NCBI GenBank assembly: GCA_020064725.1
Contig: JAGTWJ010000019.1
Location: forward strand, 4,526,001-4,590,000
Direction of reading: 5' to 3'
Source: Drechslerella dactyloides
Taxonomy: Eukaryota > Ascomycota > Orbiliomycetes > Orbiliales > Orbiliaceae
DNA length: 64,000 nt
The notes under the pieces were generated by a model. It saw only the letters and a list, made by a program, of their open reading frames with translations. It was not told the DNA's origin and did no database searches. A program made the translations under genes and the position numbers. Below are positions 46,456-59,110 of the stretch, one piece after another (within the stretch, counting starts at the first letter, position 1; every line of letters starts with the position of its first letter).

Positions 46456-49400
46456 ATGGCCTCTCCAACTCCACCACCACCTCAAATACACACCCCAGCG
46501 ACGCCTCCTGACAGTCCTTCACGACCATCTGCACAGGACGTCAAGATGTCCGGCGAGGCCATTCAAGAGCAGATCAAAAACGAAGCTATCGACAGTGGAG
46601 TCCCGGCTTTCAAGTTCGACCCGGAGTCGACGCCCGCTGAAAAGGCAGCGGAAGCCAAGAAGGTACGCACCCCGGCTGCCCCAAATAAAATCACGATCGT
46701 GGGCCCGCTGGAATCTGCATCGAAACGTCATCGCTGACTTTTGACCGCGTCGTCCGCCAGGCTATACCGGAGGGTCTCACACTACAACCGCCGACGCGAG
46801 CTGCTCCAGTCATCGATCCCGTACGTTCCCGCACGTCAGCTGTTCGAATCTTTCTTCAACGTCTACACCGACGTCATAGCTGATCGTGTGCTCTAGGATG
46901 CCTCAACGCCTAAAACCGAAAAGTCGGCCGTAAGTGGTGCTGGTGCCTCACGGCCCGCATCCAGGCCTATTTCCAGAGCCACAACGCCGGCGAATGCCCT
47001 TGACAAACCACCAGCGTACGTCAACGGACACCCTAAAGCCGGTGACGGTGAATGGGGTCGGACTGGCTGGGCTCCTAGATTCGGGGCTGCCATCAACGAA
47101 TCGGCACCAGTCGAAACCTTGGCCGTGCCCGGGGCTCTCAACGAGGAGGTCGAGCCCGATAAATCGACATGGCTTGAAAAGCGGCTGGAGGACAAATTCT
47201 TTGGAGGTATGATTTCTCGCTCAACAATACGGCTTCGATCGAACGCAACGCTAAGACGCCAATTTTAGATTGGTACCACAATGCAGGCATTATTATCGGT
47301 GCCTGCGTTATGAGCTGGCTGGTCGCGCTTTTCGGCGGCGGCTTGGCCTGGGTTATCATCGTCTGCGCAATCTGCATGACATACTATCGTACATCCGTCA
47401 AGCGGTTCCGTCGAAATGTTCGGGACGACCTCACCAGAGAAACCGCCCTGAAGAGGCTCTCGACGGACTCGGAATCCGTCGACTGGATCAACACGTTTTT
47501 GATCAAGTTCTGGCCCATCTACCAGCCTGTCCTGGCTGCGACGGTCATCAACAGCGTTGACCAGGTTCTCTCGACCGCTACCCCGGCTTTTCTGGACAGC
47601 CTTCGGTTAGAGACCTTCACCATGGGGTCTAAGCCACCGAGGCTGGAACACGTTCGGTCTTACCCCAAGACCGAGGATGACATCATTGAAATGGACTGGA
47701 GATTCAGCTTCAACCCCCATGACACCTCGGATATGACTGCTTTCCAACTCAAGAGCCAAGTCAATCCTAGGATTGTTCTCGAGATCCGTGTTGGTAAGGG
47801 TCTAGCCAGCAAGGGTCTTCCCGTCATCGTGGAGGACTTTGCCTGCTCTGGAGAAATGAAGGTCAAGATCAAGCTCCAGATCAACTTCCCACACATCGAG
47901 AAGGTCGACATCTGCTTCCTTAGACCCCCTAGCCTCGACTTTGTCTGCAAGCCGCTTGGTGGTGATCTCCTCGGAATGGATATCGGTCTCATGCCCGGTT
48001 TGAAGACCTTCATTCTTGACATGGTGCACGCCAACCTGGGGCCGATGTTTTATGCACCGCACGTCTTCACCCTCAACATTGCCCAGATGCTCGCAGGCGC
48101 GGCCGTCGACTCTGCTATTGGTGTCCTTGCCGTCACGGTTCATAACGCTCAAGGATTGAAGAACCCTGACCAGTTCTCCGGCACGCCAGACCCCTATGTC
48201 TCTCTTTGTCTCAACGGCCGAGAAGAGCTTGCCAGGACGCATACTAAGAAGGAGAATGCCAACCCGCGATGGAACGAGACGATTTATCTCGTCATCACCT
48301 CTTTCAACGATGCTCTTTGGCTGCAAGTGTTCGACTTCAACGAATTCCGCAAGGACAAGGAATTGGGCGTTGCCTCTTTCCCGTTGAAGAGCCTAGAGGA
48401 CGGCGAACCCGAACAACAAAACGTCCAGCTCCCCGTCATCGCCGCCGGCAAGCCCAGAGGTGTCATGACATGCGACTTCCGCTTCTTCCCAGTTCTCTCG
48501 GGCGCTAAGAATGCCGACGGCACAACTCAGCTTGTTCCCGAGATGAACACCGGCATTCTGCGCTATACCATCCACCGCGCCAAGCAGCTCGACTACACCA
48601 AGAGCATGGTCGGTCAGCTTTCCCCATACGCTACATTCGTCATCAACAGCCGGAAGATCAAGGAGACAAAGATCGTTAAGCGAAGCAACGATCCCATCTG
48701 GGAAGAACACGTCGAGATTCTCGTCCGGGATAGAGAGAACTGCAAGCTCGGCTTGATCTTGAAGGACTCGCGTGACCTCCAGGAGGACCCTACCATTGGC
48801 TACTACCAGCTCAAGCTGAACGATATGCTCGACGCTACAGCTAAGGGACAAGACTGGTTCCCGCTTTCCGGTGTCAAGACCGGAAAGGTCCAGATCAGAG
48901 CCCAATGGAAGCCGGTCGCTCTCAAGGGCGATCTCGGTGCTGGCGACGGCGGCTACATCAGGCCTATCGGCGTGATACGTCTCCACTTAATCCGCGCTAA
49001 AGATCTGCGCAACGTCGAGAAGATCGGAAAGTCGGATCCATATTGCCGTGTCCTTTTGTCCGGCGTGGAGAAGGCAAAGACTGTGACTTTTGATGAGAAT
49101 CTCAACCCAGAGTGGGACGAGATTCTTTATATTCCCGTTCACAGCAACCGAGAGAAGGTCACGCTTGAGGTTATGGATTCCGAGAATATCGGAAAGGATA
49201 GAACTCTTGGCCAATACGATTTTGATATCGCTCCTTATATCGTAGAGAGCCCTGAGGTTGAGGGTGAATTCTTACCCCATACCGAGAGGCTGGAGCAGCT
49301 TGTGCCACTTATCCTCGATCGGACAAGACAGCAGAAGGGCATCTTGACTTTCAACGTTTCCTTCTACCCTACGATGAACGTTGCCGACGCCGAACTGGAG

Positions 49401-51359
49401 AAGGCTAAAGAAGAAGAAGCAGCAGCCAAGGAAAATGAGCAGGCCGCCGAGCAGGCCGCCGAGCAAACCGATCCGGATGACGAAAAAGTTCCGGTACCAC
49501 CCACTCCTACTGTGGATGGATCTGTCGCCGATATGCTTGCAGCCGCGGAGAAGGAAATTGAGAACGAAAATGAGGGTGAAGCACCACAGAAGAGGAAGTC
49601 CGTACCTATCAAGCTGACTCACGAGGAACTCCTCCACAAGAGTACGTTTACCCTGTTGACCAGCATATCTGTGCCTTTGCTAACAGCTCATAGATTCCGG
49701 CCTGCTCGTGTTCAAGATCCATGATGTGGATCTTGCCCAACGCGAATGCTATCTTCAAGTCATGATGGACGACTTTTTGTTCCCAGCCTTCATGTCGTCA
49801 AAGATCAGGATACGCAAGGGCAAACTGGACGAGATCGGCGATGCCTTCGTCAGGGAGCTTGAATTCTCGAGAATTACGCTGCGACTTGTGGAGCACCACA
49901 AGAACAAGGACTTTGGCGAACTTATCGCCGAATTGAAGGGCAACACCCTGTCGTTGTTGAAGCAATGCCTGCACAAGCCTACCGTTTTGACTCTGCCAAG
50001 CAAGGTGCACGGTGCGAGCAAGATCACTGTCACGCTGAACTACGTCCCCATCCTGATGACACTTGACGAACGGGAGAGCATCACAAACATGGGGACCCTT
50101 CGCGTCGATGTTCTAGACGCTGCAGATCTTCCTGCCGCTGATAGGAACGGAAAGAGCGACCCATACGTCATCTTCGAGTTGAACGGTGATCGCGTGCACA
50201 AGACCGAGACGCAAAAGAAAACGCTGCATCCTGCCTGGAACGAATTCTTCCAAGTGGAGATCCCTTCGAAGGTTGCAGCAGATTTCAAGTGCAAGGTCTA
50301 CGATTGGGATCTGGCTGGAGATGTTAGTACCCCATGGCCCAATATTAGATAAACATAAATCGCTGACTATTATCACAGGACGACTTCCTCGGCGCTGCTA
50401 ATATCGACTTGAGGAAAGTTGAACCGTTCAAGAAGAGCATTGCGACGATCCCGCTTGACGGCAAATCTGGCACTCTGCGGCTCGCCTTCGTCTTCACGCC
50501 TGACTATGTTGTCCGTCAGCGACATACCACCGCCACTTTCAGCGGCACCTTTGCGGTTCCCGGCAAGATCGTTACTAACGTTGCCGGGGTACCAATCAAG
50601 GGTATCACGAAGGTCGGCGGCGGCGTCATCAAAGGCGCCTCGTTCCTCGGCAAGGGCCTAGTTGGGCTAGGCAAGAAGGACAGAGACGAGTCATCAGACG
50701 ACGGCGGAAGCACCACGAACTTCCCAGTCCCAGGTGGCCCCAGCCACGCCCCAGCCCCAGTCCACGAGGCCCCCGCTGTAATTGACGATACGCGTAGCAG
50801 CGGCAGCGGCTCGCCTCCAAGACTGAAGACACCGAGCAACAGGGATTCCGCCAGCCTGAACCCCTACGGTAGCCACCGTAGCACGAAGAGCGTAAGCGGC
50901 ACCAGCATCGCCCCAGAAACCGGTAGCGCAAACATCACCCTCGTCAGTGCGTCAGGCTTCAAGGAAGGCCAGAAGCTGCGCGTCCACCTTGTCACCACAA
51001 AGGGCAGGGAGCGGGAGATCTTCAAGAGCAAGACGCACAAGTACACCGGCGGGACCCTCCACTGGCTTAATGATGAGCACATCACGCATGCATGCACACC
51101 GGACTCGAGCTTCAAGGTCGAGGTCTACCATGACTCCCGCTTCCCCGGCGCGGACGACAAGCTCGGCGAGGGCTTCCTGATCCTGGCTAATGGCGATTCG
51201 CCCGTGGAGACAACAGTGCCAGTTGGCCCTGGCCAGATCACGTTCAAGACCAGCTTCCGGTACAGCGGCGGCGAGGAGCGGCCGGAGCGGCCGGGCTCAG
51301 CACACAGCCACCATAGGAGGAGCTTCTTCGGCAGGAGCAGAAACAACAGTCCGCCATAG
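46456..51359 (+). CDS. Tricalbin-like SMP/C2 protein (ER-plasma membrane tether)
   Basis: Six exons (46456-46662, 46761-46820, 46897-47206, 47269-49641, 49694-50322, 50379-51359) give 1519 residues, close to yeast Tcb3. A disordered Pro/Ala-rich N terminus leads to a membrane hairpin (about 198-232, GIIIGACVMSWLVALFGGGLAW region). An SMP lipid-transfer domain follows (about 245-455), then at least four C2 domains starting near residues 477, 622, 760 and 1118, several with the calcium-type SDPYC or SDPYV loop. A Glu/Ala-rich linker (about 895-960) splits the C2 array. The C-terminal part (PIKGITKVGGGVIKG, then a further beta-rich module) is typical of fungal tricalbins. The expected role is tethering of cortical ER to the plasma membrane and lipid transfer. 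All six exons join in frame. Confidence 0.93.
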
Positions 51360-53209
51360 AGTGGAGGGGTGTTGCGGAACTTCAGCTTGAGCCATGTCGT
51401 CGGGAAGCCGCAATGGGGCGGCGATAGCGATGCGGTGAGGAGAAGCAGCACGAAATCGATCGATTGAGCCCCGTGTCCTGTCTCTTTCTCCTTGAAAATT
51501 TCTTTTCCAAAAAGTCGAGGTATTGGAATGTGGTCTAACGTTTTTATTTCTCTCTATTCGCTTTATTCTTTTCTTCCGCTTGATTTACTTTCCTTTGTAT
51601 ACCCGGTTGCTCTTTGGCTTCTTTTCTCTTTCTACTACTCGCGGGACGGAATATTACTGCGTGCTGTAGTCACGTAGCCGCGTCGTATACGCTGCATCCT
51701 GTTCGAAAAGCTGATTGTAGTATTCATTCTTCTGGTTGAGCATACATATTAGCCAGCCTTTTGGTCATTCTGCACTTTCTATTCTTTTGCTTTGGGGTTT
51801 ACAATTTTACGGTTTCTTGGTGAACCTTTCCTACTAGCTAGCGGGTACGCGTACGTCAATTCAATAACATTAGTACATTACTTATTACGTCCCTGTCGAC
51901 GTGTACGCAAGTAAGTTCTAGCTCCGTGCGATATTCAGTATAGATCACATTGCAAGTATCTATAGATCTAGATTCAATGACTCTTGGCTGGACATGCAAC
52001 ATGTAACAGGAGCTCAGACTGCGGACTCATATAATGAAATAAATATAGCTACATGCAGCCTATATAGCTAGAGCCCTCATACGCATCCGTATACTGCTAT
52101 GATACACAATTGGCTCCTGGCAGTACGCATGTGCATTAACAATAATTAGCCGTGCACCTAGATATAGCATTCCCTCCATTAGCTTACCTTCGAGCTAGAA
52201 CTAGCTTCATCAAGTCTCCGACTTTATAAATTTACTTTCCGGCGGACAGCCTCCGCGTCGGGTATCTGGACCACATGCATGCAGTTGCATCTGCAGCTCA
52301 GTGTGGGTTGCACGAAGCTATAGCACGGCACTTAAGTGTGTCGTCTGACCGTCTGCACGTGTTTGCAATCGGCGTGGTATCTTAACGTAGACGATACAAC
52401 CGATAGCCTTACTAGTTTTCTCCAAGTAGCTTAGATTTGGTTTATCATCTACGAGACAACCGTCGTGAGCACTAGAGGTATGCAGGTTAACATGTACTCT
52501 ATGCATACATATATACAACCCAAACGACACTCGGATGGCGTTTCGGTCAGGTCAGCTTACGTTACATTATGGTCGTTTGTATGATTATTCCGTTTACGGT
52601 TCCTCTGACGGGTGGACGGCACATTTCCGGTCGTTTCAGCGTATCAAGCCTTCATGTCGGCTTCTCTTGGCTATTTCCTACGTATAGGTTGTGTGAGACT
52701 ATGCTTTTCCGTCATGCGGTGTCTAGTATACGGGTCTTGTGTATTCTTATCGAGCAACCGGTACCGCACATCTGTCGAGATGGAAAATGCACTTGTGGCA
52801 CAGCTTTCCCATCCTTAGAAATCAAGAACGGTACTTAATCGCCGCACTATAGCTATAGCTTTCGCCGTTATGCCTCAACCGCCGTGCAGCGACGAGATAG
52901 AGCTAACCAGTGCGCCCGTTATGGGCACCCCCGGGTTATTGGACCCAATAGCAGCACCTCGGATGCTTCCCGAGGCTTTCGCCTTCCGCAAGCAGTGATA
53001 TGCACCGCGTGTCGACGGACGTATAGACGGGACTTACGTTCCATCCCCGCTCTAGTGGAGGTGTCCGATAATGATAAGGACGCATGTGTACGACATGGCA
53101 ATTAATGTAGGACACTCCATGCGTCTATCAGCATTGAGAATCGCCGTCTATCTGGATTCGACGTTTATGTGTGCAACGAGCTACGACTTGCTGGATTTAA
53201 CTTGGCGAC
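51360..53209. other. AT-rich spacer downstream of tricalbin
   Basis: No gene is supported. A weak relative of the mini-insertion core (CTACGAGACAACC) occurs near 52450. Confidence 0.5.
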
Positions 53210-54343
53210 ATGTCACGACGAATTGCCACGCAGATAAAGGCTCTCTTCTCGAGCTCAGCCTCGAGACGCGATAAAAATGACGAACTAAAGGCCACGGACA
53301 AGACTGTAGACGCGGGCACGCTCGACCCGCCGGCTCTCCCCAGAGTCCGCTATGAGGACCTTCACCTCATCCCGCAGGTGCTAGCCGCCTACCCGGCGTT
53401 CTACCTTACCGACCACCCGCTCCCGCCACCGCCGTTCCCACAGGCGAGACAGCTTCTGACAGCTCCGGAGTCCGTCAAAGCGACGCTGATCGACAAGAAC
53501 AAGTCCACCACACGCGGGTACCACCATGCCAAAAATAGCCGTCGCGAATGGTGGGACTACAGTCCTGAGAATGGAGACACGCGGCTGATGCTCGACGACG
53601 AGGAGTTCCAAGGAGCGAGCACAGAGTACCATGATCAAAGTGTTGAGCTGCTGAAGCAGATCTGCCAGCAGTTCAATCAGAATGGAGACGTGGCAATCCC
53701 AGAAGAGGTGCTCGAGAACGGCGGGTTCACGACCATGCGATACCTACGGTACTCGCCCGACGTCTTCAACAAGCAACAAACCGCAGAAGGAGATATCCTC
53801 GCCGCCGGCGCAAGTCGACTGGATGGTAAAAAGGTAGACAATGCCAACCCACTCGCCAAGATATCCTTCGCAAAGGGCGAGTACACACAGTCGAACGACG
53901 ACAGCGACGACCTCCCGCGCATCGAAGCCCACACGGACCTCTCCCTCTTCACGCTCATCGCGGCCACCGAGCCCTCGGGGCTATACATGTGGAACCGCCG
54001 GTGCGGCGTCTTCCCCGCGCCGCCGGTTGAGAACGCCGTGCTTATCATGCCAGGCGACTGCATGGCGTACTATACCGCCGTCAAGGGAATGAACCCGCTC
54101 GACAGCCTGGATGCGATCAGCGAGAAGACGGTGCTGCCAGCCGCGCATGCGGTTGTCGTGCCGAAAGAGGCGGGGGAGCGGTATTCCGTTGTGGTGTTTC
54201 TGCGGCCGGATAGAGATGCGGTTGTGAGCAGGCGGATGGTGAGGCGGAAGGGGGTCGAGGAAGTCGAAGAGACAGCGCTGTGGTGGCTAGCGACGGAGAA
54301 GCTGGAGGTGGAGGGGCGGAAATGCTGGCTTGCGGATGTATAA
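53210..54343 (+). CDS. 2-oxoglutarate/Fe(II)-dependent oxygenase-like protein
   Basis: The intronless frame encodes 377 residues starting at a true ATG (MSRRIATQ). The fold resembles the isopenicillin-N-synthase-like oxygenases: an N-terminal region with PAFYLTDHPLPP, then an iron-binding pair HTD in EAHTDLSLFTLI, GLYMWNRR, and a distal His in LPAAHAVV. The 2-oxoglutarate-binding Arg-x-Ser in ERYSVVVF follows the distal His at the usual spacing. These enzymes use iron, oxygen and usually 2-oxoglutarate to hydroxylate or desaturate small molecules. The substrate is unknown, and no biosynthetic cluster surrounds the gene. Confidence 0.85.
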   Translation: MSRRIATQIKALFSSSASRRDKNDELKATDKTVDAGTLDPPALPRVRYEDLHLIPQVLAAYPAFYLTDHPLPPPPFPQARQLLTAPESVKATLIDKNKSTTRGYHHAKNSRREWWDYSPENGDTRLMLDDEEFQGASTEYHDQSVELLKQICQQFNQNGDVAIPEEVLENGGFTTMRYLRYSPDVFNKQQTAEGDILAAGASRLDGKKVDNANPLAKISFAKGEYTQSNDDSDDLPRIEAHTDLSLFTLIAATEPSGLYMWNRRCGVFPAPPVENAVLIMPGDCMAYYTAVKGMNPLDSLDAISEKTVLPAAHAVVVPKEAGERYSVVVFLRPDRDAVVSRRMVRRKGVEEVEETALWWLATEKLEVEGRKCWLADV

Positions 54344-54598
54344 ATGGATTAGATGGACTGGTGGATTGACGAGTCCGACTGCGTAGGACGGTGCTTGTTT
54401 CAAATCCACCTGGCGGTCGTTGTAAGTGTATGAGGCGGTATCTTGATCATAACTTCAGATGAGGATGTAAATGCATTATAAAATGAATCAGCTGGCCGTA
54501 GGGGATACAGCATGCCACTATATGTGAGCAAGAAAAAACGGCGCCAGAAAGGCCCCCACCGGTTTCACTTATCCAACATCAATCGAATGATAGCACCG

Positions 54599-55697
54599 TT
54601 ACCTTCTGGAACCGTATTTGCTTTGCTTGGGAGACCACCTTTTCTTCTTTTTCTCTTTCCCTTCTTTTGTGAAGTTTCTTTCGTCTTGTCCAGCTTTGCT
54701 CTTTGGGGTTTTCCCTAGCTTACGCAGCTGAGCTTGACATGCTTCAGTGATCTCTTTAGTATAGCGTTGTTTATGCAGCGTATTATCCCACCAGTCCTCC
54801 ACGGTATGGGAGAACCAGTCATCCATCACCGGGTCGTCGTTCCCCGGCCGCCCTCTCAGCCCAGTGGTAAAGTACAGGACGTTCTCAAAGTTGCGGGGAA
54901 TATCAAGACTGTACTCTTCCCCCCCGGTGCTCTCTCTTTTCTTAGGCGCAATCGTCTTCGTCTTTTCGTTCTCGCTGAGCTCGTCAAGCTTCGCAAAGAG
55001 CCGACGAATGGGCAGACCTCCGAAGTGGGCGCGGGGTATGGCGCCGCCGAATGGCTTCCCCCATGCTGGATCCTTTTCAGCGTAATGAAAGAGTTTGGTG
55101 ATCTCTTCCGCAGTTGGCGGGTGCGCAGTCGGCAGCTTGATGAAGTCAATAAGTTCCTGCAGGCTGGCCTGGACACGAGGGCTCTCGAGGACGCTAATGA
55201 ACTCAGGGCGTGGGAGGTGTGCGAGTTGTTTGTGGTGGGTTTTGTCGAAGCCAAGGCATTTCCAGAGCTAAGGAACGGGCTCGTTTTCTTGTTAGCAGTC
55301 CGCATACGGGATGGAAACGGCGACGAATAACTAGACGGGGGGGTAGACGTACATTTGAAGTCATATCGAAGAGGACCAGCCTGTCTCTGAGATACTCGAG
55401 TCTATTGGCCGTATCGGCTTCATCCACAATCAGGTCACCCCAATCCTCACCGCCCGGACTCTCCGTGGGCTTCGGCTTGGAGGGAGGCAGGCCTGACGCA
55501 TCATTGTCGTTGGAAGCAAGCTTCGAATAGGCGCGCGATGGCGGATGACGAGAAGCCAATCGGTGAGGGTGGCCGGATACCTGTTTGGGATAGTTATGCA
55601 GAGCGGATAACCATCGAGATATAGGTTTCGACGGAGGATGAAGGGGGCGGATGCGATAGAGGGCGCCAATTGAGGGGCGCAGCAGGGATATTGACAT
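54599..55697 (-). CDS. Probable mitochondrial protein of unknown function
   Basis: Two exons (55697-55353 and 55267-54599; GTACGT donor, GCTAAC branch point, CTTAG acceptor) give 337 residues. The second exon has no internal ATG until near its end, so the gene is easily missed. The N terminus (MSISLLRPSIGALYRIRP, then RWLSAL) is basic and hydroxylated without acidic residues, like a mitochondrial presequence. After a linker the body holds LEYLRDRLVLFDMTSNLWKC and LWKCLGFDKTHH, then FISVLESPRVQ and WGKPFGGAIPRAHFGGLP, ending in a very basic Lys/Arg-rich tail (KKKKRWSPKQSK). I recognise no family. The basic tail could bind RNA or a ribosome, but that is a guess. Confidence 0.7.
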
Positions 55698-57272
55698 GAT
55701 ACACGGGAAGGATATTTGGAATCTGAATTCATGAAAGTTTTGTTAGAGAGATAGCCGAGATGCGGTTAGACTTGACGTCAAGCGCCTTGGCGGTTGGTCC
55801 CTCTTCGGGTCGCAGCTTCGAATTCACGGCACCGCGCCGACGCTCGATCGAGTATCTTCATTGCCAGACGAGGGTAAGATCAATCGAACGGAATGTAGCT
55901 TTCTGCAACATCGTCGGCCAAACAGCCAGTCACATTTGTCCGATCGGAGGGTCACAAACGCAGCTTCAACTGGCCAATTAGCGAGCCAACCGACGCCCTC
56001 GATTCGAGTGCATGCATGCTCCATCATGCAAGATACGTCCTGTCCGACGACAAACCACATGAATTGTACAGTACATATACCTGCACTCCCGGGCACGCCT
56101 TTCCAGGCCTCCCGTCGCGCCCTCCCTGATTCGTCTACCTCGGTTGACGGCCTCGCAAGAATGCGTTTCCGTCCCGCGGGCAGCGACAAGACGCGGTCCT
56201 ATAGCTGGCCCCACTCCGGGACGGCTGCCGTCTGAAGGCCAGGTGACAGCCCAGGCGAGCTGCAGAGCTCTGCGGATCGCAGAGTTTGCGCCAGACGACC
56301 CTTTGGAATGCTGGATTTCCCTGCCGCCATCTGCAGGATCAGTCACAGTTAGCTAACTTATCGTCGGTCAGGAGCATCGTGTCTCGTACGTACGGCTGAA
56401 ACGACCGTCCAAGCGGCCCTGCAAGTGCGAGCTAGCAGGACCCTTCTCTCCATCGTCGGTGTCCATGTCTCGCCCTGGCCTGCCAGCTCGCGCTCGTCAC
56501 TCGAGACGATGTCGACGGACGGCTGGCGTGCTGCTGCATGTCAGACCTTGGCCGGCACCTTCATGCATCCCTGCGTGCGGGAAAGGCTAGCTAAGGCTGG
56601 CAGGGCGATTGCTTAATCCAGCCCCGAGACTGAATCCAGCAGGTGGAGTTCGGCCGTGAAACCGCAGCGCGTCGTGCGTCCGAGGTTTGTTCGTTCGTTC
56701 GTGAGTCGCAGCAGCCTCTTTGTAACCCTGTTACCGAGACCATCCCGAGCTGTGCTCGCTCGCTAGTCCGCAGGCCTGGTCTTTTGCTGCTGGAAAAAAA
56801 ACTTGAGTAAGAATGTGAATCGAGAATGGCTAACGGGCCAGGATCTTGCTGTGGAAGGGAAGGATGGATGGATGGATAGCTCGGCCCGGGCCACATGATG
56901 CTCATTGGCCGCCTTATTTAATAAGCTGCTAGCTCCCAGCACGCTGCTCGAGCGTAAAATTTTCACCAAGGTCTTGTCGTCCATCTCTGCCCTTGCCGGC
57001 TAATTCTAATCGTAATACCAATTAAATTAATCGTAGTCCGCGTCGACGGATTAATTATAATCGTTCTGGATCTGGACGCTGGACGGCTAGCTACCACCGC
57101 TGACTAATAGCGGCCGCCTCTGTTGCATTTCTCGCCGCAACGCGCGCTGATTTCTAAATACACTCAGCTTGACCTCGCGAATGTATAGACTTTAGACTTC
57201 GACATCAACTCCGATTTCATCCTGCCCTTCTGTAGACACCGCTCCATAATCGATCGCGGTCCCACCATCGCG
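55698..57272. other. Spacer between divergent mitochondrial-protein and MFS genes
   Basis: No supported gene. It carries two divergent promoters. A short GGAT/ATGG tandem run lies near 56864-56880. Confidence 0.5.
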
Positions 57273-59110
57273 ATGGCGAAGACACAGCCGGAGGAGACAG
57301 CCCCGCTGATAGCCAGGGGGCACGACACCGCGCGAAAGCCCAGGTTACCCGTCGAGCAGCTCACAGTACTCGGTACGAAGCTTCAGCCGGAATATATGAT
57401 ATGGACCTCTGCTAACGATATGTCTGTAACAGTGATATGTCGCCTCGCGGAGCCGATAACTCTGACGAGCATCCTCTCGTACCTACCGCAGATGATCCGC
57501 AGCTTCGGCGTACCCGAGGCCGATGTCGGATTCTGGGTGGGTCCGTACACCCCACTACCTTCTAATATATGTATTATAACGAGATGGAAGCTGATTAGAA
57601 TATATACGCAGGATTCACGGCGTCGTCCTTCTCGGTAGCGCAGTGCATGACCGGCGTCGCATGGGGCCGTCTAAGCGATAGGGTTGGCCGTACGTACACA
57701 CGGCCGAATCGTCAACGATGGATATAGCTACTAACGGTCGGATATTTAGGAAAACCCGTCATCCTGTGCGGCATGCTCGGCATGCTAGCCTCGGTTCTCG
57801 TCTTCGGCTTCGCCTCAAGCATCGCCATGGCGATGATCTCGCGCCTGTGTCTCGGCCTGCTCAACGGCAACGTTGGCATCCTGCGCACCGTCGTCGCGGA
57901 ACTCGTCCCCGAACGCGAGCTGCAGCCGCAAGCTTTCTCGCTGCTCCCGCTCACGTGGAGCATCGGCAGCATCGCGGGGCCGATATTAGGCGGCTTTCTA
58001 AGCGAGCCTGCGAAGAAATATCCCACCATCTTCCCACCGGGCGGCTTCTTCGACAGACATCCCTTTGCGCTGCCGAATCTGTTCACGGCGGGGATCTTAT
58101 TCAACGCGCTAGTGTTCGGCGCGCTGTTCCTCGACGAGACGCTCGTCGGGCAGCGGCACCGGTATGATCCCGGACGGGCGATCGGGCGTCAGATCGAAGG
58201 GTATGTGCACCGCTTCTTCCGCTGGTCCTCCCTCGAGGACTCGGACTCGGATTCGGAAGCCGAGGTCACGAACACCGTGCCTACCACGCCGGACGAGGAG
58301 TCCATCCCGCGTACCTACAGCACTCTCAAGGCGTCCACCTCATCCCCCCCACCGGCGCAACAGCCGCACCAGCACCAGCACCACCCGCTCGCCCCGCTAC
58401 CGTGGTCGCAAGTGCTCACGGAGCAGTCGATATACAACATTATAGTCTACTTTTTTATCGCAATCCACACCGTCTCCTATGACTCTATCCTCCCCGTCTT
58501 CTTCTCCACGCATTCACCGCAAGACTTATCCTCCTCGCCGACCCAATGGTCGCCATTGCACATACCCGGTGGCTTCGGGCTGTCCACATCGCAGATCGGG
58601 CTCATCTACTCCGCCCACGCCGTCGTCGCAATGCTGCTACAATTTTACCTCTACCCACCGCTCGCCCGCCACTTCGGCTCCGTCCGCCTGCTCACCTTCT
58701 CCGCGGCAGTCTACCCGTTCATCTACCTCTGCACACCTTACACTCTCCCGCTGGCCAGTTACAGCGTCAAAGCATCTCTGGCAGCATGGGCCGTCATCAT
58801 CCTGCTGAAGTCTGTCACAGGCGTGTTCGCGTTCACGTCGTCGACGATCCTGATTACGAATACGGCGACGTCGATCCGCGTGCTCGGCACGCTGAACGGA
58901 TTTGCAACGAGCGTCGCGGCAGCAGGGCGTGCCGTCGGTCCGAGCATGTTTGGTTGGCTGTTCAGCGTCGGCCAGAAGAGCTGGTGGACGACGGTGCCGT
59001 GGGTTGGGCTGGCGGGTGTGGCGGGTGTGATGTGGATTTGGATCCCGCGGCTGGAGGAAGGCGCCGGCGTGCGGGCTGAGGACAGCGAGAGCAGCGACGA
59101 GGACGAGTAG
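57273..59110 (+). CDS. Major facilitator superfamily transporter (DHA1/ZIF-like)
   Basis: Four exons (57273-57372, 57433-57540, 57612-57689, 57750-59110) give 548 residues with about 12 membrane helices. The loop 2-3 motif A reads GRLSDRVGRKPV, and SRLCLGLLNGN in helix 4 and ILGGFLSEPAKKYP in helix 5 are typical of the DHA1-related group that includes yeast YCR023C and plant zinc-induced facilitator-like proteins. A long acidic, Ser/Pro/His-rich cytosolic loop (about 310-370; repeated QPHQHQ, SDSDSEAE) separates the two halves, and the C terminus is acidic (ESSDEDE). It probably exports small organic molecules or metal chelates. The substrate is unknown. The intron 2 donor (GTCCGT) is weak but phase-consistent. 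Confidence 0.88.

Noticed and set aside
52440..52470. CTACGAGACAACC as a mini-insertion copy
   Set aside because: Only the outer half of the core matches and no target duplication is visible.
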